The notes under the pieces: model-generated
The model's database searches: none
Told to the model about the DNA's origin: nothing
The model's input: the letters and a program-made list of their open reading frames with translations, nothing else
Program-made: the position numbers and the translations under genes
NCBI RefSeq assembly: GCF_003001935.1
Contig: NZ_PVNG01000008.1
Span: 124,001 to 188,000, forward strand
Source of the DNA: Nonomuraea fuscirosea
GTDB taxonomy: Bacteria > Actinomycetota > Actinomycetes > Streptosporangiales > Streptosporangiaceae
Direction of reading: 5' to 3'
Length of the DNA stretch: 64,000 nt
Part shown: in pieces, positions 54,460 to 63,119 of the stretch
How positions within the stretch are numbered: position 1 is the stretch's first letter
How the letters are laid out: every line of letters begins with the position of its first letter

Positions 54460-55722
54460 TCAGATGCGGTAGCCGGGGGTGAACTCGACCGGTAGTGACT
54501 CCAGGCTGCGCATCTGGATGGACGAGCGCCACTCCAGCGACGACTGCGGCACCGCGAGCACCACGTCGGGCAGCCGGTCGAGCAGGGTCTCCACCGCGAT
54601 GTGCGCGATGATCTCGGCGATCTCCGGCGCGGGATGCGGGCAGCCGTGCGCGCCGTAGCCGAACGACATGTGCGCGTGGTTGCCCACGGAGCCCTCGTGG
54701 AAGTCGGGGCGCACCTTCGGGTCGAGGTTGGCCGCGGCCAGGCCGGAGACGAGCAGGTCGCCGGCCCTGATGCGGCGGCCCCCGACCTGGGTGTCCATGA
54801 TCGGCCAGCGGCCGATGGCGATCTGGCCCGGGGCCTCCTTCCACAGCACCTCGTTCAGCGCCTGGCCGACGCTGCGCCGGCCGCCCGACAGGGTCATGGC
54901 GAAGCGGTCGTCGGTCAGCATGAGCTGCAGGGTGTTGCCGATCCAGGTGGCCGTCGGGTCGTGGCCCGCGGTCATGGTCAGCAGCAGGTCCTGGATGAGC
55001 TCCTCGTCGGTGAGGTTCGCGGGGTGGGCGAGCAGTCGGGAGGGCAGGTCGGGGCCGGGTTCGCGGCGCTTGAGTTCGAGCAGGCCGGTCATGATGGCCT
55101 GGACCCGGCCGTAGGCCTCCATGGCGGCCGGGCCGCCGTTCAGCGTGGTGGCGACCTCGCCGACCAGGGCGCGGGTGTCGGCGTCCGGCAGGCCCAGCAT
55201 CGAGCCGAGCACGAGCAGCGGGATCGGGTTGGCGTACTGCGCCATCAGGTCGGCCCGGCCCGAGCCGATGAACGTGTTGATCAGCCCCTCGGTGACCCGC
55301 TCGCAGTTGGCGCGCAGCTCGAACTGGTCGGCCGCGGCCAGCGCCTCGCTGACCGCGCCGGCCCGGCGCTCGTGGGCCTCGCCGATCTCGAACAACATCG
55401 ACGGCTGGTAGCCGACGTACGCCATGAGCGGCCAGTCGGGCGGGATGTTGTCCCACTGGTTCCAGTAGCGGGAGTCACGGACGAACAGCTTCGGGTTGCT
55501 GAGCACGTAACGCAGTTCGCGGTAACCGAGCACCAGCCAGCCGGGGACGTCGCCCTCCAGCAGGATCGGCACCACGGGCCCGTGCCGGCGCATCTCGTCG
55601 AAGGCGGCGGCGGGGTCCTGGTGGTACGCCCGGCCGTACATGGGGAACGCGCCTTCGAAGGCGTTCTGGTCGGGTCCTTCCGCTGGGTTGGCGAACCAGG
55701 AGGATTGCGTGAAGTCAGTCAT
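54460..55722 (-). CDS. cvnE: Conservon P450, CYP157-like, ExxR motif lost
   Basis: 420 residues. The I-helix motif TAGHDPTATW and the haem loop SFGYGAHGCPHP with Cys361 are intact. The K-helix motif that is almost invariant (ExxR) reads E291-V292-L293-W294, and the haem-loop glycine after Cys is replaced (CPH). The Streptomyces CYP157 family, encoded in conservons, is documented to lack ExxR and to carry ExxLW-like sequences, and this matches. Such proteins bind haem; their catalytic role is unclear. ATG 55722 follows GGTAGGTGA. It lies last in the conservon, 8 bp after the GTPase stop. Confidence 0.9.
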   Translation of the reverse strand: MTDFTQSSWFANPAEGPDQNAFEGAFPMYGRAYHQDPAAAFDEMRRHGPVVPILLEGDVPGWLVLGYRELRYVLSNPKLFVRDSRYWNQWDNIPPDWPLMAYVGYQPSMLFEIGEAHERRAGAVSEALAAADQFELRANCERVTEGLINTFIGSGRADLMAQYANPIPLLVLGSMLGLPDADTRALVGEVATTLNGGPAAMEAYGRVQAIMTGLLELKRREPGPDLPSRLLAHPANLTDEELIQDLLLTMTAGHDPTATWIGNTLQLMLTDDRFAMTLSGGRRSVGQALNEVLWKEAPGQIAIGRWPIMDTQVGGRRIRAGDLLVSGLAAANLDPKVRPDFHEGSVGNHAHMSFGYGAHGCPHPAPEIAEIIAHIAVETLLDRLPDVVLAVPQSSLEWRSSIQMRSLESLPVEFTPGYRI

Positions 55723-55730
55723 GAGGTCAC

Positions 55731-56327
55731 CTACCGGGCGGAGGACAGAGCGTAGAGATGGTTGACGAGGGTGATCAGCACGGCCTTGCTGGAGTCCCGC
55801 TGCCGCGCGTCGCACGAGACCAGCGGTACGTCAGGGGAGAGATCGAGCGCCTCGCGGATCTGGTCGAGGGTGTGCGTGGTCTCGCCGAACCGGTTGTGCG
55901 CCACGACGAACGGCATGCGGTGGTGTTCCAGCCGGTCGATGGCGTACCAGGAGTCGGCCAGGCGCCGCGTGTCCACCATGACCACGGCGCCGAGCGTGCC
56001 GGTGAACAGGCGGTCCCACAGGAACCAGAAGCGTTCCTGGCCGGGCGCGCCGAAGAGGTAGAGCACCATCTCCGGGTTCAGGCTGATCCGGCCGAAGTCG
56101 AACGCGACCGTGGTGGTGGACTTCCACTCCACGCCGCGCGGGTCGTCGATGTCCTGGCCGGCCCGGGTCAGGGTCTCCTCGGTGCTCAGCGGGCGGATCT
56201 CGCTGACCGACCTGACCATGGTGGTCTTGCCCACGCCGAACCCGCCGACGATGACGATCTTGAGTCCGGTGGTCGCGGAGCTCGCCAGGGGAGTTCGCGC
56301 GGCCGCTTCAGAGATTTTCGAGTCCAA
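55731..56327 (-). CDS. cvnD: Conservon GTPase (MglA/Ras-like)
   Basis: 198-residue small GTPase. The P-loop is GGFGVGKT (28-35), followed by the switch region PLSTEETLTRAGQDIDDP. The G3 motif reads LFGAPGQERF in place of the usual DxxG. AHNRF is a divergent G4. It probably cycles GTP/GDP downstream of a histidine-kinase-like sensor. The TTG start at 56327 lies inside the preceding DUF742 gene (20-bp overlap), the arrangement typical of conservons; no later start would leave the P-loop segment complete. Confidence 0.88.
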   Translation of the reverse strand: MDSKISEAAARTPLASSATTGLKIVIVGGFGVGKTTMVRSVSEIRPLSTEETLTRAGQDIDDPRGVEWKSTTTVAFDFGRISLNPEMVLYLFGAPGQERFWFLWDRLFTGTLGAVVMVDTRRLADSWYAIDRLEHHRMPFVVAHNRFGETTHTLDQIREALDLSPDVPLVSCDARQRDSSKAVLITLVNHLYALSSAR

Positions 56328-56664
56328 CGAGCACCTGTCTGAGAACGTCGGGGTCGGGCAGACGCGACTCGGCCGGCGCCGGACGCGGGTTCCTCGCGGT
56401 GATGCGTCCCGTGTCGAGCAGGTCGCAGAGCAGGATGCGCACCACGCTGACCGGCAGCCGCAGCTCGGACGCGATCTCCACGACCGCCGTCGGACTCGTG
56501 CACATCCGCAGGATCCGGACATGCTCGGACTGCATGCCTGGAGTGGGGTCGCACTCGCTCACGATGAGCGTGACCAGGTTGAGGCCGTCGTCGGCCACGT
56601 TGCTGCGCCCGCCGGTCACCATGTAGAGGCGGTCCGGGTTCTCGTCCTCCAGGCGCGGGGCCAT
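56308..56664 (-). CDS. cvnC: Conservon DUF742 protein
   Basis: 118 residues of DUF742: DRLYMVTGGRSNVADDGLNL, QSEHVRILRMCTSPTAVVEIAS and LLCDLLDTGRITARNP. It is thought to be a winged-helix-like adaptor between the roadblock and GTPase proteins. It starts on the last base of the cvnB stop (TGATG overlap), and its own last 20 bp overlap cvnD. Confidence 0.9.
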   Translation of the reverse strand: MAPRLEDENPDRLYMVTGGRSNVADDGLNLVTLIVSECDPTPGMQSEHVRILRMCTSPTAVVEIASELRLPVSVVRILLCDLLDTGRITARNPRPAPAESRLPDPDVLRQVLVGLENL

Positions 56665-57080
56665 CAGCTTCGGCTGCTCGTCTGTGGCGCACGAGGTGGC
56701 GCGGTCAGGTGTTCGCCGATCTGCTCCACCAGTTCGTTCATGTTGTGACCGATGACGCCGGGGTCGGCCTCGTCACCGGCCACCACGGCGAGGTGCGCGC
56801 CCTCTCCGGCCTCCACGATGAACAGTAAGCCGCCGTGGAACTCGGTCATCGACTGGCGCAGGCCGCCGGTGCCGTCGCCGAACTCGATCGAGGCGCCGTA
56901 CGACAGGCTCTGGATCCCTGAGGCGATCGCGGCGAGCTGGTCGGCGCGGTCCACGGACAGCGCGGCGGTGTGGGAGAGCCGCAGGCCGTCTCTCGACAGC
57001 ACCACGGCGTACCTGGCCTGCGGAGTCCTCTCCAGGAGGTTCTCGAGCAGCCAGGCGAGTTCCTGGTCCGATGTTCTCAT
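56664..57080 (-). CDS. cvnB: Conservon roadblock/LC7 protein
   Basis: 138 residues of the roadblock/LC7 fold: ELAWLLENLLERTPQARYAV, VLSRDGLRLSHTAALSVDRA and LFIVEAGEGAHLAVVAGDEA. Roadblock proteins of conservons act as GTPase regulators (MglB-like) for CvnD. It overlaps cvnA by 4 bp, so the module is translated as a coupled series. Confidence 0.9.
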   Translation of the reverse strand: MRTSDQELAWLLENLLERTPQARYAVVLSRDGLRLSHTAALSVDRADQLAAIASGIQSLSYGASIEFGDGTGGLRQSMTEFHGGLLFIVEAGEGAHLAVVAGDEADPGVIGHNMNELVEQIGEHLTAPPRAPQTSSRS

Positions 57081-58480
57081 CGAGTCTCTTCCTCACCCAT
57101 CTGTCGTGCTTCGCTCGCCTGACTCTGTCGTGCCTTGCCGGCCTGGTGGAAGGCGCTGAACTTGTTGCCGGCGTCCGACGGGGCCCGCCGCGGCTCCTGT
57201 GCGGGGGCCGGACGGGACGGCGTCTGCGTGGACGAGGCGGCCGCGAACGTCTGTCCCCGGCGGCGGCGCGGCAGGCCGTGCAGCTCCCCGTCCGGCTCGG
57301 GGGACACCTGCGCGGGGATCTCCTGCCTGGCCTGGGCCTGCTTGGCCTGGACCGGCATGGCGGGTTGCGCCGGCACCGGCTGCGGGGCCGGCACGTTCTG
57401 GCTGATGAGCTGCTGCGGGATCATCACCACCAGCCCGGTGCCGCCCCGGGAGGACGGGCGGAAGGAGACGGTGAGCCCGTGCTTGCGGGCCAGGCAGCCG
57501 ACGACCGCGAGGCCGAGCCGGGAGCCGGACAGCGTGGTGAAGTCCAGCGGTTCGGCCGAGACGGCCCGCTCCGCCCTGGCCAGCGCGGACGGGCTCATCA
57601 CCAGGCCGCAGTCCTCGATCGTGATCACGACGCCCGCGGTGACCTCCTCCACGTAGACGTGGACCTCTTCGGTCGGCGGGGAGAAGCTGGTGGCGTTGTC
57701 CATCAGCTCGGCCAGGGCGTGCATGACGCCCTCGGCGGCGTGCCCCGCGATGGCGAACGTGCTGGTGGAGTGGACCCGGACCCGCTGGTAGGCGCTGATC
57801 CGGCCGATCGCGCCGCGCAGGATGCTCTCCATCACGATCGGCTTGGTCCAGCGCCGTCCGGAGCGCGCCCCGGTCAGGACGGCGATGCTGTCGGCGAGCC
57901 GGCCCGCCTGGGCGGTCGTGTGGTCCAGCTTGAGCAGGTCGCCGAGCGTGATCTGGTCGTGCCGGTCCTCCATCTCGCGCAGGTCGGCCAGCATGCTCGT
58001 GGCCAGGGCCTGCACCCGGCCGGCGGCGCTGGCGCAGGCGGAGGTGGTGGCGGCGCGGACGCGCCCCTCCCTGCTCACCTCGCTGACGAACGAGCGCAGG
58101 ATCTGCTGCTGCGCCTTGTTCGCGGGACGGGGGAGCTTGGCGAGGACGGACTCGGCCGACATCCCCGTGCGGATGAGCTGCACCGTCTCGGGGAGCGTCT
58201 CGGCGGCGAGCCTGGTGAGTTCGGCGTCGCCGACCGCGATCCGGCCTCTGAGCTGCTGGATCTGACGTCTGTTCGAGGCCGCGAACGTGATCGCGGCGCA
58301 GACCAGGACGGCCGCGACGCCGAGGGCCCAGGCCAGGTGGCCGCGCGAGGAGTCCGGGGCGGTGAGGACCGCCGTCAGCGACGCGGCCCCCGTGACGGCG
58401 GCCGTGACCGCCAGGACGACCAGGGGATCACCCAGCCGCGGATGTGCCGCGCGATGGCGAGTACGTACCGATGCTGACAT
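57077..58480 (-). CDS. cvnA: Conservon sensor kinase-like protein
   Basis: 467 residues. Two membrane helices near the N-terminus (PLVVLAVTAAVTGAASLTAV; ALGVAAVLVCAAITFAA) with almost no extracellular loop, a helical region (DRHDQITLGDLLKLDHTTAQ) that resembles the H-containing segment of this family, then a HATPase domain (ELMDNATSFSPP as the N box, IEDCGLVMS, SRLGLAVVGCLARKHG). A Gln/Pro-rich C-terminal tail of ~120 residues follows. ATG 58480 has GAGGA 8 nt upstream. It heads the five-gene cvnABCDE operon. Confidence 0.9.
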   Translation of the reverse strand: MSASVRTRHRAAHPRLGDPLVVLAVTAAVTGAASLTAVLTAPDSSRGHLAWALGVAAVLVCAAITFAASNRRQIQQLRGRIAVGDAELTRLAAETLPETVQLIRTGMSAESVLAKLPRPANKAQQQILRSFVSEVSREGRVRAATTSACASAAGRVQALATSMLADLREMEDRHDQITLGDLLKLDHTTAQAGRLADSIAVLTGARSGRRWTKPIVMESILRGAIGRISAYQRVRVHSTSTFAIAGHAAEGVMHALAELMDNATSFSPPTEEVHVYVEEVTAGVVITIEDCGLVMSPSALARAERAVSAEPLDFTTLSGSRLGLAVVGCLARKHGLTVSFRPSSRGGTGLVVMIPQQLISQNVPAPQPVPAQPAMPVQAKQAQARQEIPAQVSPEPDGELHGLPRRRRGQTFAAASSTQTPSRPAPAQEPRRAPSDAGNKFSAFHQAGKARQSQASEARQMGEEETR

Positions 58481-58707
58481 CTTGAGTTCCTCGTCGGCGA
58501 GTGGATCACGGTCACCGCGAACCCGACGGGGCCGAACGCGTAGCGACGACCGGTTCCCGACCTCCATGATCGCGGGGCGAGTGACATCGGATCTTACGAC
58601 ATTTCACTCCATGTGGTCATCAGGTTGCAGATTTTCTCGACATATTGATCAACGCGAAGTACGGTGCCCCTTTCTGTCCTTAGGAACAATCTTGGAGTCG
58701 CGCGCAA

Positions 58708-59481
58708 ATGGCAGGTTCTCTCCTTGACGGCAGAGCGGCACTGATCACGGGTGCGGCGTCGGGCATCGGCGCCGCGACGGCGCTGGTGTTCGCCCGCCAC
58801 GGGGCCAAGGTCGTGGTCGCCGACATCAACGAGGAAGGCGGCCGGCGTACGGTCGCCGAGGTCGAGGCGATCGGCGGCGAGGCCGCCTTCGTCCGGGCGG
58901 ACGTACGGCGCTCCGGTGAGGTCAGGGACATGGTCGCCTTCACCGTGGAGCGGTTCGGCCGCCTGGACTGCGCGGTCAACAACGCCGGCGTGGACACCGC
59001 GGGCGACGGCCGCTTCCACGAGGTGAGCGAGGAGTCCTTCGACGCCTCGTTCGAGGTCAACCTCAAGGGCGTCTGGTGGTGCATGAAGCACGAGCTGGCC
59101 CAGATGGTGGCGCAGTGCTCGGGCTCCATCGTGAACGTGGCCTCGGTGGCCGGGCTGGTGGGCATCGAGGCGCCGTTCGTGTCGCCGTACATCGCGGCCA
59201 AGCACGGCGTCGTCGGGCTGACCAAGGCGGCCGCCCTGGAGTACGCCACCTCGGGCATCAGGGTGAACGCCGTGTGCCCCGGGGCAGTGCGGACGCAGAT
59301 GGTGGACGACCTCATCGAGCAGGGCATCATGACGCTGGAGCAGACGGCGGCCTACCACCCGGTCGGGCGTTACGCGAACCCGCCGGAGATCGGCGAGGCG
59401 ATCGCCTGGCTCAGCTCCGACGCCGCCTCGTTCGTCACCGGGCTGCCGATGGCGGTGGACGGGGCCATGACGGCCCGCTGA
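58708..59481 (+). CDS. SDR-family oxidoreductase (FabG-like)
   Basis: 257 residues with ITGAASGIGAATALVFARHG as the cofactor motif, VVVADINEEGG (Asp after strand 2 indicating NAD preference), NNAGVD, NVASVAGLVG with the Ser, YIAAKHG (Tyr-x-x-x-Lys), NAVCPGAVRT and the C-terminal FVTGLPMAVDGA. It resembles NAD-dependent glucose/alcohol dehydrogenase SDRs. The 227-bp gap upstream, shared with cvnA on the other strand, is AT-rich but shows no clear palindrome. The substrate is unknown. Confidence 0.9.
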   Translation: MAGSLLDGRAALITGAASGIGAATALVFARHGAKVVVADINEEGGRRTVAEVEAIGGEAAFVRADVRRSGEVRDMVAFTVERFGRLDCAVNNAGVDTAGDGRFHEVSEESFDASFEVNLKGVWWCMKHELAQMVAQCSGSIVNVASVAGLVGIEAPFVSPYIAAKHGVVGLTKAAALEYATSGIRVNAVCPGAVRTQMVDDLIEQGIMTLEQTAAYHPVGRYANPPEIGEAIAWLSSDAASFVTGLPMAVDGAMTAR

Positions 59482-59747
59482 CGAAAAGTCGCCTGGGGCG
59501 GTGATTTCTCTTTCGCCGCCCCGTCGGCACCGAAGAATCTCCTTATGTGGACAATTCCCGAATAACAACCTGAAAAGGGATTCTGGGCGCGTTTTCCGGC
59601 GAAGAGCGTCAGCCGGGAGGTGAGGCCCCAGGGGGATGCCACGACGGCGACGCCACCAGGCCGCTTCCTCGGCCGGCCCGGCGAAGTAGTGACCCCCGGG
59701 CGGATCGAGCTCTGGCTTGTAGATCGTTTTTGACGTACAAACCCCCT

Positions 59748-61949
59748 ATGAGATCGTTTGTGCGTCGTACGCGCTTGCTGTCCGTTACCGGAGTGGTCGC
59801 GGTGGTCCTCGCCTCTTCCGCGGCGACCGCCGGCCCGTCCGCGGCGGCCACGAACGGCGCCTTACCGGCGACGGCGGCAGGCGCTGCCGCGCATGGCGGC
59901 GGCCTGACCTTCACCGTGCTGTCGTCCCGCCCGCAGGTCGTTTCCGCGCACGACGCTCTCATCCGCCTGGAGCTCCCGGCGGGAGTGCCCGCGGCGAAGG
60001 TACGGGTCGAACGCGACGGCACGGACGTGACCGGGAGCCTCCGGCGGGTCGACGCGGGCCGCGCGCTCGAAGGGCTGGTCACGGGCCTGCGGACCGGGCG
60101 CAACGTGCTCACCGCGACGGCCCCCGGCACCGGGAGGGCCCGGCTCGTCCTCGACGACCACCCGGTGACGGGACCGGTGTTCTCGGGGCCGCACGAGCAG
60201 CCGTTCATCTGCGACACGGCCGCGTTCACCACCGTCACCGGAGACAAGCTCGGCCCGCCCACGGACGCGGACTGCTCGATCGCCACCCGGGTCGACCACG
60301 TGTACCGCACCACGGCCGGCAGGTTCGCGCCGCTGCCCGCGAACGAGACCCGCCCCGCCGACCTCGCCTGGACGACGACGAGCGCCGGGCAGCGGGTGCC
60401 GTACATCGTGCGGGTGGAGACCGGCACCGTCAACCGGGCCGTCTACGAGATGTCGATGCTGGCCGACCCCGCCGCCGAGCCGCCGGACCCGTGGCGGCGC
60501 TCGCCCGGCTGGAACGGCCGGCTGATCTACACCTTCGGCGGCGGCTGCACCGGCGGCTGGTACGTCCAGGGCCGCAACACCGGCTCCGTCATGGACGACA
60601 GGATGCTCCGCCAGGGGTACGCGGTGGCGTCGTCGTCGCTCAACGTCTTCGGCAACAACTGCAACGACCTGCTGGCCGCCGAGACGACGAGCATGGTCAA
60701 GGAACGCTTCGTCGAGGCGTACGGGGCGCCGGCGTTCACGATCGGGTGGGGGTGCTCGGGCGGGTCGTACCAGACGCACCAGATCGGCGACAACTACCCC
60801 GGCCTGCTCGACGGCATCGTCTCGGGATGCAGCTTCCCCGAGGTCGGCTTCGCCACCGTGAACGCGATCACCGACGCGCGCCTGCTCGACCACTACTTCC
60901 GTGAGGTCGCGCCCGGCGCCTTCAGCCAGGAGCAGCAGCAGGCGATCTCCGGTTTCGGCCGGTGGGAGAGCATCGCGAACCTCGCCGCGGGCGGCGGCCG
61001 GATCGACCCGCGCATCTTCTGCCCGGGCCAGCTGCCCGCGGCGCTCCGCTACCACCCGGAGACCAACCCGGCCGGCGCGCGGTGCGACGTGTACGACCAC
61101 ACCGTGAACGTCTACGGCCGCGACCCGCACACCGGCTTCGCCCGGCGGCCCCTGGACAACACCGGCGTCCAGTACGGGCTCGGCTCGCTGCGCGACCGGA
61201 CGATCACCGTCGACCAGTTCCTCGAACTCAACGAGGGGATCGGCGGCTTCGACGCCGACGCCAACCACGTGGCGGAGCGGACGCGGGCCGACCTGGCCGC
61301 GACGCGGGCGGCGTACCGGAGCGGGCGGCTGCTCAACGCGGGCGCGGGCCTGGCGAGCATGCCGATGATCGACTACCGCGCCTACACCGACGACGCGCCG
61401 GGCGGCGACATCCACATGCGCTTCCACTCCTTCGCCACCCGCGAACGCCTGCAGAAGGCGAACGGCACGTACGCCAACCAGGTCATGCTCGTCGAGGACA
61501 ACCGCTACGGCGGCTTCTCGCTGTCGAGCCCCGTCCTCATGGAGGCCCTGACCCGGATGGACCAGTGGCTCACCGCCATCGCCGCCGACCACCGCCCCGG
61601 CCGCCCCGGCGCCAAGGTCGTCAGGAACAAGCCCCAGGACCTTACGGACGCCTGCTGGACCCGCGACGCCACCCCCCGCAAGATCGCCGAACCCCAGGTC
61701 GCGGGCAGCGGCACCACCTGCAACACGCTCTACCCGGTGTGGACCTCACCGCGCCTCGTGGCGGGCAGCCCGATGGCCGGCGACATCGTCAAGTGCCGCC
61801 TCCGCCCCGTGGACCCCACCGCCTACGGCACCCCTCTGACCGCCCCCCAGCTCACCCGCCTCAAGCACCTCTTCCCGAAGGGCGTCTGCGACTGGTCCGC
61901 GTCTGGCATCCAGCAACAACCCCTCGCGGGCACCTGGCAGTCCTTCTGA
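59748..61949 (+). CDS. Large secreted DUF6351-like protein
   Basis: 733 residues with a signal peptide (LLSVTGVVAVVLASSAATAGP). A beta-sandwich-like N-terminal domain (about 45-150: VVSAHDALIRLELPAG) precedes a large domain with a GCSGGS nucleophile-like motif in FTIGWGCSGGSYQTHQIGDN and many Cys (IYTFGGGCTGGWYVQGRN, GNNCNDLL, VSGCSFPE), resembling DUF6351/tannase-type alpha/beta hydrolases. A possible catalytic Asp/His pair is DIHMRFHSF. ATG 59748 has no clear ribosome site, so the transcript may be leaderless. The 266-bp region upstream contains AT-rich, unremarkable sequence with a TTGTA...TACAA inverted repeat. Confidence 0.75.
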   Translation: MRSFVRRTRLLSVTGVVAVVLASSAATAGPSAAATNGALPATAAGAAAHGGGLTFTVLSSRPQVVSAHDALIRLELPAGVPAAKVRVERDGTDVTGSLRRVDAGRALEGLVTGLRTGRNVLTATAPGTGRARLVLDDHPVTGPVFSGPHEQPFICDTAAFTTVTGDKLGPPTDADCSIATRVDHVYRTTAGRFAPLPANETRPADLAWTTTSAGQRVPYIVRVETGTVNRAVYEMSMLADPAAEPPDPWRRSPGWNGRLIYTFGGGCTGGWYVQGRNTGSVMDDRMLRQGYAVASSSLNVFGNNCNDLLAAETTSMVKERFVEAYGAPAFTIGWGCSGGSYQTHQIGDNYPGLLDGIVSGCSFPEVGFATVNAITDARLLDHYFREVAPGAFSQEQQQAISGFGRWESIANLAAGGGRIDPRIFCPGQLPAALRYHPETNPAGARCDVYDHTVNVYGRDPHTGFARRPLDNTGVQYGLGSLRDRTITVDQFLELNEGIGGFDADANHVAERTRADLAATRAAYRSGRLLNAGAGLASMPMIDYRAYTDDAPGGDIHMRFHSFATRERLQKANGTYANQVMLVEDNRYGGFSLSSPVLMEALTRMDQWLTAIAADHRPGRPGAKVVRNKPQDLTDACWTRDATPRKIAEPQVAGSGTTCNTLYPVWTSPRLVAGSPMAGDIVKCRLRPVDPTAYGTPLTAPQLTRLKHLFPKGVCDWSASGIQQQPLAGTWQSF

Positions 61950-61965
61950 CGGGTCAGCCATTCGA

Positions 61966-62000
61966 AGGGGCGCCTCGTCCACCGGCGAAAAGGCGCCCCT
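61966..62000. terminator. Terminator after the DUF6351-like gene
   Basis: AGGGGCGCCT and AGGCGCCCCT form a 10-bp perfect stem with a 15-nt loop, 16 bp after the stop. No T-tract. Confidence 0.65.
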
Positions 62001-62067
62001 CCGCCCGCCGCACCCGATCCGCCGGAAACCCCGTGCCTGTCGGGGCTGGCGGGCATGATGGTCAACT

Positions 62068-62484
62068 ATGCCAGCGAGCCGCCCGCCCGATCCCCGGCCG
62101 TCCAACGCCGGGCTTCCGGACGATGCCGTTCTGACCCAGTTCGGCAACATACTCAACCCAGGATTCTGCATCTTTCCCTTCCGGAGTCAGCTCCGGATAG
62201 GAGAGAAGGGCCTGTCCCTCACGATCGGTGAGCGAAGCGTCAAGGAGATGGTTGACTTGATGTATCGCGGCCGACGGAGCGCGAGCATGCATGACGGGGT
62301 CCGGCACACGACGGCCGGCGAACTGCGAGCGGCAGGCTTCCTGATTGTCCTAGATGGGGGCAAAAGAAACCCTGACCATGTGTCTGTCTGCCTGGACGGG
62401 GATACTGATTGGACCGACGATGAGAGTGCACGTTTCAGTGAGTGTTTCGGCCAACCAGTCTGGATGGAGGACGGCGATGCGTGA
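62068..62484 (+). CDS. Unknown protein 1 of a lower-GC two-gene cassette
   Basis: 138 residues. No recognised family. Visible segments are LTQFGNILNPGFCIFPFRSQ, LRIGEKGLSLTIGERSVKEM and NPDHVSVCLDGDTDWTDDES. There is no signal peptide or membrane helix. Its codon usage and base composition are less GC-rich than the neighbours (many A/T third positions), which suggests recent acquisition. The stop overlaps the next gene by 8 bp. It could be the first half of a toxin-immunity or similar pair, but nothing in the sequence proves that. Confidence 0.6.
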   Translation: MPASRPPDPRPSNAGLPDDAVLTQFGNILNPGFCIFPFRSQLRIGEKGLSLTIGERSVKEMVDLMYRGRRSASMHDGVRHTTAGELRAAGFLIVLDGGKRNPDHVSVCLDGDTDWTDDESARFSECFGQPVWMEDGDA

Positions 62485-62920
62485 GCTGGTAAGTCTCCAG
62501 TTCGGCGCGAAGCCCTGGCAGCCCTCCGAGACCTCCAGGGTCATCGCGGTGTACGACAAGCATGACCGGCCGACCTGTGGGCTCATCGACCAGCAGGGGC
62601 GCACGTTCCTCTTCGACTGCATCGAGGGCCACGCCTGGGACGTCAACGTCTGGGCCTACGTCGAGGTCACCGAAGACCAGGTCGAGAAGCTGACGGCAGC
62701 CGAGGGCGCGGAGTTCGCCACGACAGTCGACCGGACCCTCAAAGGCGTGCCGCTGGTAGCGGCTCTCGCCGTGGGCGACCGCCTGGAGATGGCCCACGTC
62801 CTGGGTCCCCTGGAACCAGGATCGAACCTCTACCCCAACATCATGGAAGCCGTGCTGGCGAAGATCGAGCGCGGCACCGACGCGGCTGAGACGCTGCGCA
62901 AAGTCCAGCCTGTCAGTTGA
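62477..62920 (+). CDS. Unknown protein 2 of the cassette
   Basis: 147 residues. The sequence MRELVSLQFGAKPWQPSETS, then VIAVYDKHDRPTCGLIDQQG and FLFDCIEGHAWDVNVWAYVE suggests an alpha/beta cytoplasmic protein; no family is recognised. ATG 62477 has GGAGG 6 nt upstream and overlaps the end of the first gene by 8 bp, so the two are translationally coupled. It may be the partner or immunity protein of the upstream product. GC content is higher here than in the first gene but still below the window norm. Confidence 0.65.
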   Translation: MRELVSLQFGAKPWQPSETSRVIAVYDKHDRPTCGLIDQQGRTFLFDCIEGHAWDVNVWAYVEVTEDQVEKLTAAEGAEFATTVDRTLKGVPLVAALAVGDRLEMAHVLGPLEPGSNLYPNIMEAVLAKIERGTDAAETLRKVQPVS

Positions 62921-63004
62921 TCGCACCCGTAACGCCAAGGGCCTCGCCGAGGTGGGCATTTCGTTGTGCGTAGGCGAACGCCCGTACCCCGCTGCGCCGC
63001 GTCG

Positions 63005-63100
63005 GATGAGATCACGCAGGCCGCTGCTGGCTTCTCTGGTGACCGCGCCTCCTACGTCATCGGGCCGGTTCTGCGTGTGGACGGCGGCGTGTACGCCTGA
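63005..63100 (+). pseudogene. C-terminal fragment of an SDR gene
   Basis: A 32-codon stretch encodes DEITQAAAGFSGDRASYVIG, then PVLRVDGGVYA and a stop, which is the canonical C-terminus of FabG-like SDRs (xxSYVTGxxLxVDGG). No start or cofactor domain precedes it; the frame upstream is not recognisable as an SDR. It is a remnant of a gene whose other parts were deleted, possibly when the cassette at 62068 was inserted. Confidence 0.7.
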
Positions 63101-63119
63101 TCCCGGTACGCCCGGTTCT

